From Lantana camara (lineage: Eukaryota > Streptophyta > Magnoliopsida > Lamiales > Verbenaceae), in assembly GCA_037501455.1 (NCBI GenBank), contig CM074857.1, positions 100,411,501 to 100,475,500 of the forward strand: DNA of 64,000 nt, given 5' to 3'. The position numbers were made by a program, and so were the translations under genes. The notes under the pieces are model-generated. The model saw nothing but the letters and a program-made list of their open reading frames with translations, did no database searches and was not told where the DNA came from. Of the stretch, positions 1 to 10,455 are shown piece after piece. Position 1 is the stretch's first letter. Every line of letters starts with the position of its first letter.

Positions 1-834
1 TTGCCCAATTGGTCTACAGAGGACAGAGAGGCGGTGTGGCGATCATTCCCTCTAACAGCTGGTGCCCCGGCTTACAACCCACGGAATATTAAGGCCACCT
101 GGATTGATAGTTTAGTTTGGCGCTTGGTGCATAGATTCTTGGCTGTGGGAATATGTGCTAGGCATGAGAGCGATGGAAATATCAACGGGTTTGAGTTGGC
201 CATCATGTACTTTATGAAAGAGGGGGTGCAGTTTGATGCCACGACCGAGTTCATGTACAAGTTGAAGGAGGTGGCAGGCAGGGCGTCGGGAACTATAGGC
301 CATGGAGCCTATGTGACGAAGCTAGCCAAGGAGGTAGGGTGGCAGCCAGAGGAAGCGGAGCCTTTATCCAACTTTCCCTATGTTGAAGAGCAGACGTTCA
401 TCAAGATGGATTTATTCATCCGATGGGCTGCCGGGAGGTTAAAGGATAGGGTTTTACCCTGGTATCCGGAGAGGGAAAGGAACCGGTTTGAGCGGATGTA
501 CAGGTGGGGTGTGGCAAAGTATGATGACCTCACCCTCGATCAGCAGAGGAGGCTTGCACAGATACCGGATCGAGAGGAAACCGGGCGAGGAGCACCGATG
601 CCAATGTTCCAAGATGACGATGAGGAGATCCCCGCTTACATGCGGGATTATATGGCATCTCAGAATACGCGGATTGATAGCTTTGTAGAGCATGTGGACT
701 CACGGCTTGATGCCTTGCAGCTCCACATTGATGGACAGTTCGAGAATCTCCACGCATATCTTGCCAAGCAATTTGGAGGTGCCGGACCGAGTAGCTCAAG
801 CCAGCCCCCACATTACCCGCCGCCTTATCCTTGA
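1..834 (+). CDS. Env-like (third) ORF of an Athila-type element, 5'-partial
   Basis: The frame is open from base 1 to a TGA at 834, 277 residues, so its true start is upstream. It resembles the 'putative plant transposon protein' domain found after pol in Athila elements. It aligns along its length with the broken minus-strand ORF at 43255-44349. Shared features are a KATW/KATS segment near residue 30, a GNIN motif near 60, GAYVT / GGYVT near 100, and EEQTFI / DEQTFI near 130. The C-terminal third (about residues 195-277) is acidic, then likely coiled-coil, and ends in a Pro/Tyr/Ser-rich tail. I see no clear transmembrane segment in the visible part. Its biochemical role is unknown; 'env-like' describes position only. 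It has no internal stop, which is better preserved than the copy in the other element. Confidence 0.75.
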   Translation: MPNWSTEDREAVWRSFPLTAGAPAYNPRNIKATWIDSLVWRLVHRFLAVGICARHESDGNINGFELAIMYFMKEGVQFDATTEFMYKLKEVAGRASGTIGHGAYVTKLAKEVGWQPEEAEPLSNFPYVEEQTFIKMDLFIRWAAGRLKDRVLPWYPERERNRFERMYRWGVAKYDDLTLDQQRRLAQIPDREETGRGAPMPMFQDDDEEIPAYMRDYMASQNTRIDSFVEHVDSRLDALQLHIDGQFENLHAYLAKQFGGAGPSSSSQPPHYPPPYP

Positions 835-2377
835 TTGGGTTCTTTTCTAGCTTCCTGTTTTTTTTGCTTTGGTCTGTATGATAATATATTTCACCACCCT
901 AACCTAACTATTCGCGTTGTGCTAACTATTCTTATGGTTATAGTAGGTACTTGACGACAGGGACTTCTTGTTAATTGCATGTTGATTATCATTTGCTTTG
1001 CTTAGCTTATGATCTGTGTATTAGTCGCTTAAGTGCAGGTTCGGCTTGATGAATGACTTGTTGCCGGGTTCTTCGCTATATTGAGGGAGTTTTCTTTTTG
1101 CCTTTTTCTTTTTCTTTTATGCATGAGGACATTGCATGGTTTAAGTTTGGGGGAGAGGGGCAAAAAGTTTTGGAGTGTATTGCTAATATTTTGCATAGGT
1201 AGACGCATTGGGGGATTTATTTACTTGTTATTGTGATATCTTTGAGAATGAAAAGATGATTGCTGAAAATAAGCCAAAATTTTCAATTTTTCGATGAGGT
1301 TTGATTGTTGGAACTTTTGTCAAAGTGAGTTAGGCTAGTCGAATGCATGAAGTTAGGTGTGAGTATTGATACTTTGGAATGGTGGAATATCCTTATTTTT
1401 GTGCACAATTGAACAAGGTCATGTACTTAGTTTAGGATGCTGAGTTAGTAATTCTTGAATAATACTGAGAAGTGGATTATGATGCATTTTAGTCCTACTG
1501 AGGCGAAATTTTGAATTGACAAAGAATTAGGGAGATGACTTAGGCATTCATGTCGGAGGTAGCCTCGCTATTGAGCCATTTTTACTAAAGAACGAAATCC
1601 TGTTGACCCCGTTGAGCCTAAGTGTTGTGCCATTAAATTTTTGTAGCCACATTATAAGCCACAGGCACAGCACCATAAACCTACCATAGAGTCACACTTT
1701 GCTCACTCGTTTGAATCGATTGAAGATGTTGCTAAATTCCTGATGAAAAGCCAAGAGAAGAAATAAGAGATAATCTTAGATGCTGAAAGAAAAAAAGAAT
1801 TCAAAAGGAAGTAGTAAAAGAACGAGTTGTGTAAAGCAATAAGTAGACAAAAGAAGAAAAAAAAAAAAAAAAGAGAAAAGTGATTAAGTAGATTTGAAAT
1901 AGAAGAAACTCTTAGACTGTCTGCATGTGACAAACTTAGACAAGGTCTAAGTTTGGGGGAGTTTGACGGGGAAAGACAAAGATGGCGACCGAGGAGATTT
2001 GAATGGGTGAGCTAGGTGTGTTGAGTCACTACTATACTAAAAATTCCATAACCTTAACCCCGAGCCCACATTACAAGCTTCGAAAGACCTTCCGATCCTT
2101 AATTCTGGGTTAATTCCATTAGTGGAGATAGGTGCAAAGAATGTTTTCCGAAGTCTATCATTGGTATTTAGGAAGGAATCATTAGTTTGGTATTCTAACC
2201 GTTGTACATTATTTTGTTCGAATTCACACACTACACGAGGATATTCTATTTATACCATTGTGTTGGTTCTTGTGCTTGATTGTAATGTGTTTGATAGGCT
2301 AGACTTGCTTAAGTGAAATTCTGAGAATTGCCCTGTTGAGAGATTGATTTTGAGGTTGGTTTGATGTAATTTTCTCG

Positions 2378-2397
2378 ATTGCTCGAGGACGAGCAAT
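2378..2397 (+). other. Hairpin just before the polypurine tract
   Basis: ATTGCTCG-AGGA-CGAGCAAT is a perfect 8-bp stem with a 4-nt loop ending 4 nt before the PPT. The other Athila-type element has ATTACTCG-AGGA-CGAGCAAT at the same place (minus strand of 41651-41670), with one stem mismatch. Confidence 0.7.
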
Positions 2398-2401
2398 ATT
2401 C

Positions 2402-2416
2402 AAGTTTGGGGGAGTT
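2402..2416 (+). promoter_or_regulatory. Polypurine tract (plus-strand primer) of Athila-type element 1
   Basis: AAGTTTGGGGGAG lies immediately upstream of the inferred 3' LTR start (TGATGTATC). The complete Athila-type element has the equivalent AAGTGTGGGGGAG directly before its own LTR. Confidence 0.8.
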
Positions 2417-3947
2417 TGATGTATCGGGTTTTTGCATGGATTTGTAGGGCAATTTGAGTTAAATTCAAGTAGTTTTAAGAACTTATAATGCGATTTATGC
2501 TCCCTTTTAGGTATCTTTCACCTTGGAGTTGAAGAGACGGAGTAGAAGCAAAACCATGCAACAAAGGGCGGAAAACGAGAAATCCTAGGGATACGCCCGT
2601 GTCCCCTTGGAAGAGTAAACTGAAACACCCCCGTGTCTCAGTACAGAAGTGATCCACGGATTCTACATGGTGACACGCCCGTGTCACAAACATAGAGCAA
2701 TCTTCGACACCCCCGTGTCTCGGTACAGAGAGGCCTGGCAGCTTCTGCACCCCCGTGTCATTCAGAAGAACAACTCTTGACACCCCCGTGTCAAGAAGAA
2801 AAGCGCGAGAACGTTTTTTATATGTGACACGGGCGTGTCACGTTTTTGTGCATAGGCACTGCACGCCCGTGTCACGTGGCGGAGCTGGGTTTAGGACTTC
2901 TATTTAAGCACGGTTTTGAGGCGGAGTTTGGGAGCTTTTTGGACGGAGAGCTTCCCAGAAGTTCAAGAATAATCGGAGAAGGAAGAAACACGAAGATATA
3001 GAGTTGAAGATTCAATCCAATCACAAGACTTTATCAATTTGGTTTTATTTATTGCTTTTCTATCAAACTAATTCCTTAAGCTTTGGCTTTTAAATTCTAG
3101 TATAGTTAGTTTTATTGCTTTAGATTCGTTTTGATAATTAGGTTAGAATTTCAGAAGTATTAATTTCGGTTTGATGGTTATGTTAGACATGAATGTTTTG
3201 AATGCAATTCCTTTGATTTTAATGAGTTTTGAGTCTATTATGAGGAACTAATCTCCTAGGGTTAGGGGGGTAAGGATTATGCATCTAAGGTGTTTGAGTT
3301 AATGCTTGAGTTAATTTGTGTGATTCTTTGTTAGGAAAACGGAATTGAGTAGATTGGGAGTGGACTGGCCATCCATGAGCATAGTGTAAATTATCCGATA
3401 ATCGAGGGATTGAGGATGATTGCGAGTGTTTTCCAAAACTTAGACTTTTTGGGCTTAAAGAAATTTAACCCTAATTTCTACAACACGTATTTAGAATTCC
3501 ATGCTAAGCCGCTAGGTTTTAAATACACTAATCTTGCTATATTCGATTAATTTGGTTACTAAGTGATTGTGAGAACAACACTTGGCTTGATTAATTAGAC
3601 ATCTAGTCTTCGAGAGAAGCTAGGTATAAAATTGTGATTAGGTTGAAGAATCATACATCCGTACTTGAGTATTGAGTTGATCACTGAAGGGCATATGATT
3701 TACTCCCCGACCTGCTTTAGTTAAGTGGTTTAATCTTGATTTTTATTTGTTAGCTCGTGTGATTGATTACTTATTGCTTAGTTTAATTTCGCCATAGTAG
3801 TATAGTACAACACTGTCAATCTTGTTCGGTCTCTAGATTAGAAATAGTCATAGAAGTGGTTGTTGATTTCCCTTCCCTGTGGATACGATACCTTAAGTGT
3901 TGCAATCGAATTTAGAACTTACACTTGGGTTCAAGATTTGTCTATCA
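2417..3947 (+). repeat. 3' LTR of Athila-type element 1 (about 1531 bp)
   Basis: It starts directly after the PPT with TGATG and ends at TATCA. It contains the palindrome array at 2591-2875 and then a region that could hold promoter and R/U5 sequence (TATTTAAGC near 2900). The rest is noncoding. The paired 5' LTR is outside the window, so the right boundary is uncertain by some bases. Confidence 0.7.
2591..2875. repeat. Array of eight GACACG-CC-CGTGTC palindromes in the LTR
   Basis: Copies begin near 2591, 2625, 2671, 2706, 2747, 2777, 2824 and 2861. The best are TGACACG-CC-CGTGTCA (2671-2686) and GTGACACG-GG-CGTGTCAC (2824-2841, opposite orientation). Several have CACCCCCGTG instead of CACGCCCGTG. 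The sequence between copies is not conserved. Confidence 0.9.
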
Positions 3948-4439
3948 AGCTCCAAAGTCCATACCAACCTGAGCGTGCTTGGCCATCGGTAACAACTCTA
4001 TAACGCTATCTGACAAATAGTACGAAGACGCACACCTGCGCTGTTGCTCTCCACCAACCTTTTTTGCAGGCTTTTGCAGGAGTATCTTCACAGAAACTCC
4101 TCATTACACCACGTGTCTAGGACAACACTATGCCAAAACCACTTGGTGCAAATTACTATAGGGCCCCAACCCTCAACTATAAATATGGAGAATCCCTCTC
4201 TCTGTAAGCAAGCTTTCTATACTTGAGCTCTGTTTTATTCTCCTCCATAATCTTCTGAAACGGTTTCACTGACTTGAGCGTCGAAGAGCCAAACTGGGTT
4301 TCACCCCCCATTTCCCCAACTTGGCCTTCTGACGTTTTGCTGTGTTTGTTCCTAGCAGGTAGAGCCCACTAATTCCGGCGACCCTCGCCTGAACATTTGA
4401 TCCCTGTTTTCCTATCATACAAATTGTAAAGTGTTGGAG
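3948..4439 (+). repeat. Fragment of another gypsy LTR (Tat-like), 3' portion
   Basis: It has a TATA-like CTATAAATATGGAG near 4178-4192 and the phrase CTGACTTGAGCGTCG near 4270, which I associate with the R-U5 region of Tat-lineage LTRs. It ends near 4439, where a different repeat starts. No partner LTR or duplication was found. The lineage call is from memory of the motif. Confidence 0.45.
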
Positions 4440-4959
4440 TGTAACAACTCATATTAGACCCGATCACAACTAAAAAATTACATAGTAAAAATTCATATAT
4501 GTGGTGTTAGAAAGAAAAATTCTATAATTAAAATTTATATGTGCGGAGTTTGAAAGGCTAATATTTCGAACTATTTGACCAATCTGTCGAATTGGAATTC
4601 CCTAACTCAAGTTAGCCAAAAAGTGACTAAAAATATCCTATTTACAAATAGGTTCCTAAACTTTTAAAAGAAGTCAAATAGGTCCAAAACCTATTTCAAA
4701 ACGACCCCAAGACATACAAATCAATTGTAATTAAATCCATACAACATACAAATCACTCCAAATCATATAATTAGCATGCTTATCGATAAATTTCATATCA
4801 TAACAATTCCAAACATATAATTCATATTAAATGAACATTTAAACAATTAAAATGAATAAATAAGTTAATTATCACATAAAATAATTAAAAGTATATAATT
4901 ACGTAAATTAAACTCAAACGTAACATGAACCTACACGTACAAATGGACGAAGTGTCACA
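4440..4959 (-). repeat. Fragment related to the TGTRACRCC long-LTR family (about 520 bp)
   Basis: On the minus strand it runs from TGTGACACTTCG to GTTGTTACA, giving TG...CA ends. Its interior aligns with 12650-13069 (shared GTTAGCC, AATAGGT, AAGAAGTCAAATAGGTCC, CCCCAAGACA, ATTAGCATGC). The flanking 5-mers (TGGAG, CTTAA) do not match, so this is not a clean insertion and its true ends are uncertain. Confidence 0.5.
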
Positions 4960-5049
4960 CTTAATTACTTAAAGTATAACAGGAGAAGGATGCCACTTTT
5001 GTACGCTAAAGATCAAGATAAGTTCTCTCTCTTAATCTCGTTTCTTGCA

Positions 5050-5190
5050 ATATACTAGTTGATTTATCATGTTATTCTCGGAAGACCAGGATTCAACTTG
5101 TTTCGTGCCATAGTCTCTACCTCACATCTAAAATTAATTCCCAATGAAGGGATGAGGCTTGACTTCGTCAATGTATATATTGTTATAAAA
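5050..5190 (+). pseudogene. Relic of a gypsy aspartic-protease C-terminal segment
   Basis: One frame from about 5069 reads HVILGRPGFNLF followed by AIVSTSHLKL. This matches the ILGRP...STxHL signature downstream of the catalytic Asp in Tat/Retand-type proteases. The catalytic Asp region is not seen, no start fits, and stops lie upstream. It is probably part of the same decayed gypsy element as the LTR fragment at 3948-4439, separated from it by the repeat at 4440-4959. Confidence 0.5.
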
Positions 5191-7940
5191 GTTAAAAACT
5201 AGTTCAAAGTTTTTCCTATTCGATCAAGTTTAATCATTAATCAAGATTTTGCAAGGATAGGCCATAGGTGATTATCCATTTGTGATAGCTTGAAGAAGAC
5301 GATTTGAGTAGATCATCAAGGTCGAATACTCTTATTATTTCATTTGTCGTGCCACGACAAAAGAAAAGGTAGGAGAGGGCCTAGAAATTAAATATGAAGG
5401 ATATTTTTTTTCAAATGCTAAACTATCTTAATTAATCCACCTATTGGGTATTTATTCACCTAATATTTAGGTAGTGGACCCCCCTTGGTTCAGTTAGAAC
5501 AATGCCATTCAGAAATTATTATGATATGTACTTATGTAGTTTCTTTTATTCTTCTTTATACATTATGGTAATCATATCGTCGCCTTTTATTAGTAAATTA
5601 ATATATTATTGACAGCTAATAATAGTTGTTAAATTGGAAATATCTGAATTACTATAATTAATTATTATTAAAATATTTAACATTTCTTAATCCGAATATC
5701 ATTTATAATAGTATAGTATAATATTAAATTAATATCCCAATTTGAAAAAATAATATTATTTGTAGGGGGGGAGCCATAGAAAACTTGCCAAACAATAGAG
5801 CGGTTTGCACATTGCCCCACAATTTTTGTAGCGTTCAATTTTGCTTCCTAACCTTGTTAGTTTATGACTATTAGTAACTTACGCAATTTATACATGTATA
5901 AATAAAAAAAAATATTATGTAACTATATATTTAATTAAGATTTTGATGTTAACATTTGTTTTTAATTATTTTTATTATAATTATAAATAAATAAATTAAC
6001 AAAATAAGATAATATTAGATTAATAAAAAATAATATAAAATAATAATTAAAAGATATAAGGAAAGAATAAAATAACATAACAGAGAAAATTTGAAGATAA
6101 GTGAGAAAGAAAAACGTGTTTAGAAATAAATAAAAAGTCAAGGATAAAAAGGAAAAAATAAAAATCGAAAACACCAAAATAATTTCTATATACCTTGATA
6201 CTTAATATAATAATATAGATGTATTTATAATCAAAGAGGTATCCATTACAATTGTTTTTACATCAACTCATTTTATAAATTCTCAATGAGGTACCCACCG
6301 TATTCAAATTGTTTGCATGGATTAAACATTAACACGTATTTCATAAGATTCCTAACAAAATGTTAGAAAATAAGACGTTTATGTGAAATTCGAAAACCTT
6401 TTGCCCGGAGCTTACATATTTCTCTAATTCACTAAATTTGTAGGTGATCTTGTAGAACAGTACGTGAGTAATTTTATTAGTATAAAAAATTAGAACACTC
6501 ATGGAAATCTGGAGAGATAATTAATGTAAAATAAATAGAAAAATAAAAATTAGACGACAAAATTCACACTGTCGTTGAAGGCGATGTCCAAACTCCAAAC
6601 CCCAAAACTAGGGGGGAGTAATCAAACAGCCCGTTAATACATCATGCACGTCATAATTAATAAAGAAAGGAGAGTCCGGAAGAGATAAAGCATATCTAAA
6701 CCAATAGTAAATGGATTGTACGTGTCATTATCATAATTTTATTTATTTATAATTTAAAAGGACATAAATAATATTTTTTTAAATTGAATTCGGATAATAT
6801 CTCTTTTATATAAATTCGAACTGATTCAAATTTTAATTGAATTTTTAACTATTTAATTTTAACATAAATTATTTAATTATATAACGTCGAATTTTTAATC
6901 AAATTTTTTACTATTCATTTATTTATAGAATAAATTATTTAAATATTATATAACTTTATATATATATTTTAAACAAAGAGAAAAATAATAACTATATCTA
7001 TGTATATCATTTTTATTTTTCAATGAGTGTAAAAATATGATGAAATTATAAATTTTATCATATAATTAATTTGAAATATAATAATTTTATTAATAACATA
7101 ATATATATTACTTATATTGTCTCCTAGTAAATGTTGAAGTAAACATATAATCACTAATAAAACCTAAGTTTTTTCTTTAATAAATGCACTAAAAAATTTA
7201 TTTAATACTTAATAAAATATACGGGTATGTGTATATGTTTTAATATAATATACTATTTATTAGATACATATTACGGATAGATCGAATAGTTCGAATGTTT
7301 TATTATCATATTTTTATCCTTTTATAATTCGGACGTGTATAATCGAATATCAATAATAACCTTTTTAAATTTTTTGATCTTTCAAAGTTTTCCCCCACCC
7401 AATTGAGTAAATGACTAATCTCCCAAGGTAGCTGAAGACGCTTATTATGGGATCTCTCTCGATGTAATTTTTTATCTCCATAAGGTTCGAACCCAAATAA
7501 TCTTTTTAAATGAATTCAAATAATATATTTTTCAAAAAAATTGGAATGCTACCGAATATTCAATTTTCCAATACCCATTTTCAGCCTTAAAGCCTGGTAT
7601 ATAGACGAATTGACGGACAGCTGGTTCTTTGGACAATGGGAAACAAAATCTTCCATATTTTCCTCGAGTTGGGAGCTGGGGACCGATTGGAGAAAATCGA
7701 AAACACATTGAGGGGTATTTTCGCAGGGAAAAAATGGAGTGGATATCCTATTTTTCATCTTGAAGGTAGGAACTCGTGCAATTATATATCCACCCATTTG
7801 CCAGCTAGTACACACGAGACAAGGATATGTGTTAGGACACGTAGCATCTTAGTTATGGTTTTGATTTTTTCTAAAAAGAAATGGTGCTTCGAAGGAATTA
7901 TCCTCTCGGTTCGAGTCGTTCATTATTATTATGGGGGAGT
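5191..7940. other. AT-rich intergenic DNA, nothing recognised
   Basis: There are long A/T runs with no reading frame that looks like a protein. Two related phrases, each containing AAATTGAATTC / AAATGAATTC followed by ATAATAT, occur near 6780 and 7510. They may be remains of a small dispersed repeat, but I could not find its ends. A frame of 103 codons at 7636-7947 is not recognised. Confidence 0.6.
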
Positions 7941-8496
7941 TATTTAAAAGGACCAAATATTCTCAAAAGTTATCTTAAAACCTCTAATTTGGAAAATATA
8001 TGTTTTAGGTTACCAGTACACAAGTTATTTTTTCTAAACCCCCCATGACTCTGAAAAGTCTATTTTGCCCCCACTTTTTCTTGTTTTTTTTTCCTCTTTT
8101 TTTGCCTCGCCGAAAAAATGGGTTCCCATTTTAGGAAAGATTTATCTCATAATCTGCAACCACATTTTCACTTTGTCGGCAACGAGATCTAACCGCGACG
8201 ACAACAGGATAAAGGTAGGCGGCGGCAACGACAACGAAGACATCAGGATCTTGATAAGCGGCGACAACGGGAGTCGATTTAGTTATCGTGCCCTATTTCC
8301 TGTACTGCTATAAGGTATTCTCAGCGTGTGAATGTTAATTGAATGTATTCCTGGCGTTAATTGAATGTTAATTATGTGAAATAGACAGTATAATTCACTG
8401 ATAATTTGTATCGAATTGAATTGAATTGCTGATACTTTGTATCTACTCGAATTGTTGATCCTCTGCAAACTGATACTTCAAATTGGTATTCTGAAG

Positions 8497-8825
8497 ATGG
8501 CGTTGGCCGGTGACGAAGCTCAAGACAAGCAAATCCTAGGAAGTTGTTGGTTTAATGGCGAAATTACGGTGTTTCCAATTCCGCGGAGTGCGTCAGTGGA
8601 AGAGATTCACGCTCAAATTGGTGAAGAGTGGTCAGACTTCAACTCTGATGCTTACGTAGTACAATACCTCGCACCCCATAAAAAAGGTTTGTGGGTTAGT
8701 TTGCGACGCGACGGGCAGATTCCGGCTATGATCCAACTGCATGAAATTGCCAAACTCAACATTGTTGAGCTGAGGGCGATTCGGCCTCCTGCCTATTTAG
8801 GTGGGAAGCAAGCATTGAAGAGAAG
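8497..8825 (+). CDS. First exon of a MULE-type N-terminal domain protein (tentative)
   Basis: The frame from ATG at 8497 gives 109 codons and then meets a good donor, AGAAG|GTATGA, at 8825/8826. The frame is also open from an ATG at 8437, but that adds only a Leu/Ile-rich stretch, so I prefer 8497. The protein begins with an acidic stretch, then has CWFNGEITVFPIP (about residues 18-30), WSDFNSDAYVV (about 48-58), KGLWVSLRRDG (about 66-76) and ELRAIRPP near 97-104. The pattern of short strands with a 'WFNG' opening resembles the N-terminal domains that precede the catalytic part of plant Mutator transposases; I cannot prove this. No catalytic exon follows: the next 1.4 kb is minisatellite. It is probably an internally deleted gene. 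Confidence 0.4.
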
Positions 8826-9165
8826 GTATGAGATATCTAATTTTTTCGTTTCTGTATTAACACTATATTTATTAATTTCTGGTCAGTAATCTCATTCTGT
8901 GTCAAGAAGAGAAGATATAACCCTTACGCTGATGGTTCATGCTTGACCACTGTTCGTTCTGAGGTTGAGAATTGATCAGATCCACTGCGTGTTCTAGAGT
9001 TGAGGATTGATTTTATTCACTCTTTTTTAAGGAACTTTATATGTTATTGTAATCGTATACAACCTTTTATGATTGTTTCTATTCGTTTGAAACTACGTCG
9101 ATAAATTGCTTGATGCTGTTTTCTCAATTTGATCTAATGGAAACGTTAAGAAAGGGTGATAATGG

Positions 9166-9603
9166 CAGATTTTGTCATTAGAAATGCGTGATTAAAAGAA
9201 TACTTTGTCCAGTGAAAGTTTAAGAATGCTTAATTAAAGGAAGATTTTGTCCAGTGAAACGTTAGAAATGCGTGATTAAAAGAAGACTTTGTCCAGTGAA
9301 ACGTTAGAAATGCTTAATTAAAAGAATGTTTTGTCCAGTGAAACGTTAGAAATGCGTAATTGAAGGTTGGGTTTGTCCAGTGAAAGTTTAAGAATGCTTA
9401 ATTAAAGGAAGATTTTGTCCAGTGAAACGTTAGAAATGCGTGATTAAAAGAAGACTTTGTCCAGTGAAACATTAGAAATGCGTAATTGAAGGTTGGGTTT
9501 GTCCAGTGAAAGTTTAAGAATGCTTAATTAAAGGAAGATTTTGTCCAGTGAAACGTTAGAAATGCGTGATTAAAAGAAGACTTTGTCCAGTGAAACGTTA
9601 GAA
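9166..9603 (+). repeat. Minisatellite arm 1: about ten 42-43 bp units
   Basis: The unit contains TTTGTCCAGTGAAACGTTAG, AAATGCGTGATTAAAAGAAG and variants. A second unit type has GTTTAAGAATGCTTAATTAAAGG, and the two types alternate in places. This array is the inverse of the one at 9877-10276. Confidence 0.9.
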
Positions 9604-9876
9604 ATCTTGATTCACTCTATTGTAATGTTGTGGTCATGATTCAATAAATCTTGATTCACTCTATTGTAATGTTGTGGTCATGATTCAATAAATCTTAACG
9701 TATAACTCTATTGTAATGTTGTGTTCATGATTTAATAAATCTTGATTTACTCTATTGTAATGTTGTGGTCATGATTCAATAAATCTTAACGTTTAACTCT
9801 ATTGTAATGTTGTGTTCATGATTCAATAAATCTTGATTCACTCTATTGTAATGTTGTGGTCATGATTCAATAAATC
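9604..9876 (+). repeat. Spacer array: six 44-46 bp direct repeats
   Basis: Six copies contain CTATTGTAATGTTGTGGTCA and CATGATTCAATAAATCTT. They alternate between TCTTGATTCACT and TCTTAACGTTTAACT junctions. The array sits exactly between the two inverted minisatellite arms, forming the loop of a large palindrome. Confidence 0.9.
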
Positions 9877-10276
9877 TTCTTTGAATCACGCATTCTTAAC
9901 GTTTCACTGGACAAAGCATTCTTTTAATTACGCATTTCTAAGGTTTCACTGGACAAAGTATTCTTTGAATTACGCATTCTTAACGTTTCACTGGACAAAG
10001 TCCACCTTTAATTACGCATTCTTAACGTTTCACTGGACAAGTCCACCTTTTAATTACGCATTTCTAATGTTTCACTGGACAAAGTCTTCTTTGAATCACG
10101 CATTCTTAACGTTTCACTGGACAAAACATTCTTTTAATTACGCATTTCTAATGTTTCACTGGACAAAGTATTCTTTGAATCACGCATTCTTAACGTTTCA
10201 CTGGACAAAGTCCACCTTTTAATTACGCATTTCTAACGTTTCGCTGGACAAAGCATTCTTTTAATTACGCATTTCT
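9877..10276 (-). repeat. Minisatellite arm 2: about nine inverted 42-43 bp units
   Basis: The unit contains GTTTCACTGGACAAAG with TTTTAATTACGCATTTCTAA between, the reverse complement of arm 1. Because the unit is 42 bp, a plus-strand frame stays open over 113 codons as a 14-residue repeat. I read that as a by-product of unit length. Confidence 0.9.
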
Positions 10277-10455
10277 TCCATCTAAAACAAACGTCCTTGC
10301 AGGATATATATATACTAGAATCAAACAATAATAAACAACCAACACTAAACATTTCATTACAGAACCAAAAATATACACTACAATCAACTAACAGTAACAT
10401 TTAAACAACTATAAACAATCCACAAACAACAAATTTTGGAGAAGCGCTGTCTATA

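Larger units (their letters stand above)
835..2416 (+). other. Conserved noncoding tail of the Athila-type element with a three-step polypurine ladder
   Basis: No gene is seen. AAGTTTGGGGGA-type tracts lie at 1142-1155, 1949-1960 and 2402-2413; only the last abuts the LTR. Several blocks align with the tail of the minus-strand Athila element. The block at about 1040-1155 (GTTGCCGG, TGAGGGAG, GGACATTGCA, then PPT 1) matches 42783-42890. The block at about 1535-1650 (GATGACTTAGGC, TGTCGGAGG, ACCCCGTTGAGC) matches 42300-42420. The block at 2036-2098 (AAATTCCATAACC, ACATTACAAGC, TCGAAAGACCTT) matches 41893-41946. A long A/G-rich run lies near 1780-1880, and an A/G-rich run is also present on the minus strand of the other copy. 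Confidence 0.8.
1..3947 (+). mobile_element. Athila-type Ty3/gypsy retrotransposon, 3' part only
   Basis: The window opens inside this element. In order it shows an env-like ORF, a 1.6 kb noncoding tail with three polypurine tracts, and a 3' LTR from TGATGTATC to TCTATCA. Gag-pol and the 5' LTR lie off the left edge, so no target-site duplication can be tested. The assignment rests on homology of the ORF and tail to the complete Athila-type element at 39913-60131 (minus strand), which has an Athila-style gag-pol and a tRNA-Asp primer site. The right end at 3947 is inferred from the TG...CA rule only. Confidence 0.8.

Noticed and set aside
2475..2783. 102-codon minus-strand ORF in the Athila LTR
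   Set aside because: It is translated from the palindrome array. Such frames give spurious peptides.
4440..4959. Complete small insertion with TG...CA ends
   Set aside because: The flanking five bases do not match (TGGAG and CTTAA), so I list it as a fragment, not a clean insertion.
5962..6177. 71-codon Phe/Leu-rich minus-strand ORF
   Set aside because: It comes from A/T-rich low-complexity DNA; the hydrophobic product is a composition effect.
7549..7947. Overlapping 88- and 103-codon ORFs on opposite strands
   Set aside because: I could not recognise either, and neither has promoter or splice context. Left as unsupported.
9881..10222. 113-codon ORF made of a 14-residue repeat
   Set aside because: The minisatellite unit is 42 bp, so one frame stays open by arithmetic. 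The inverted arm has no matching open frame.
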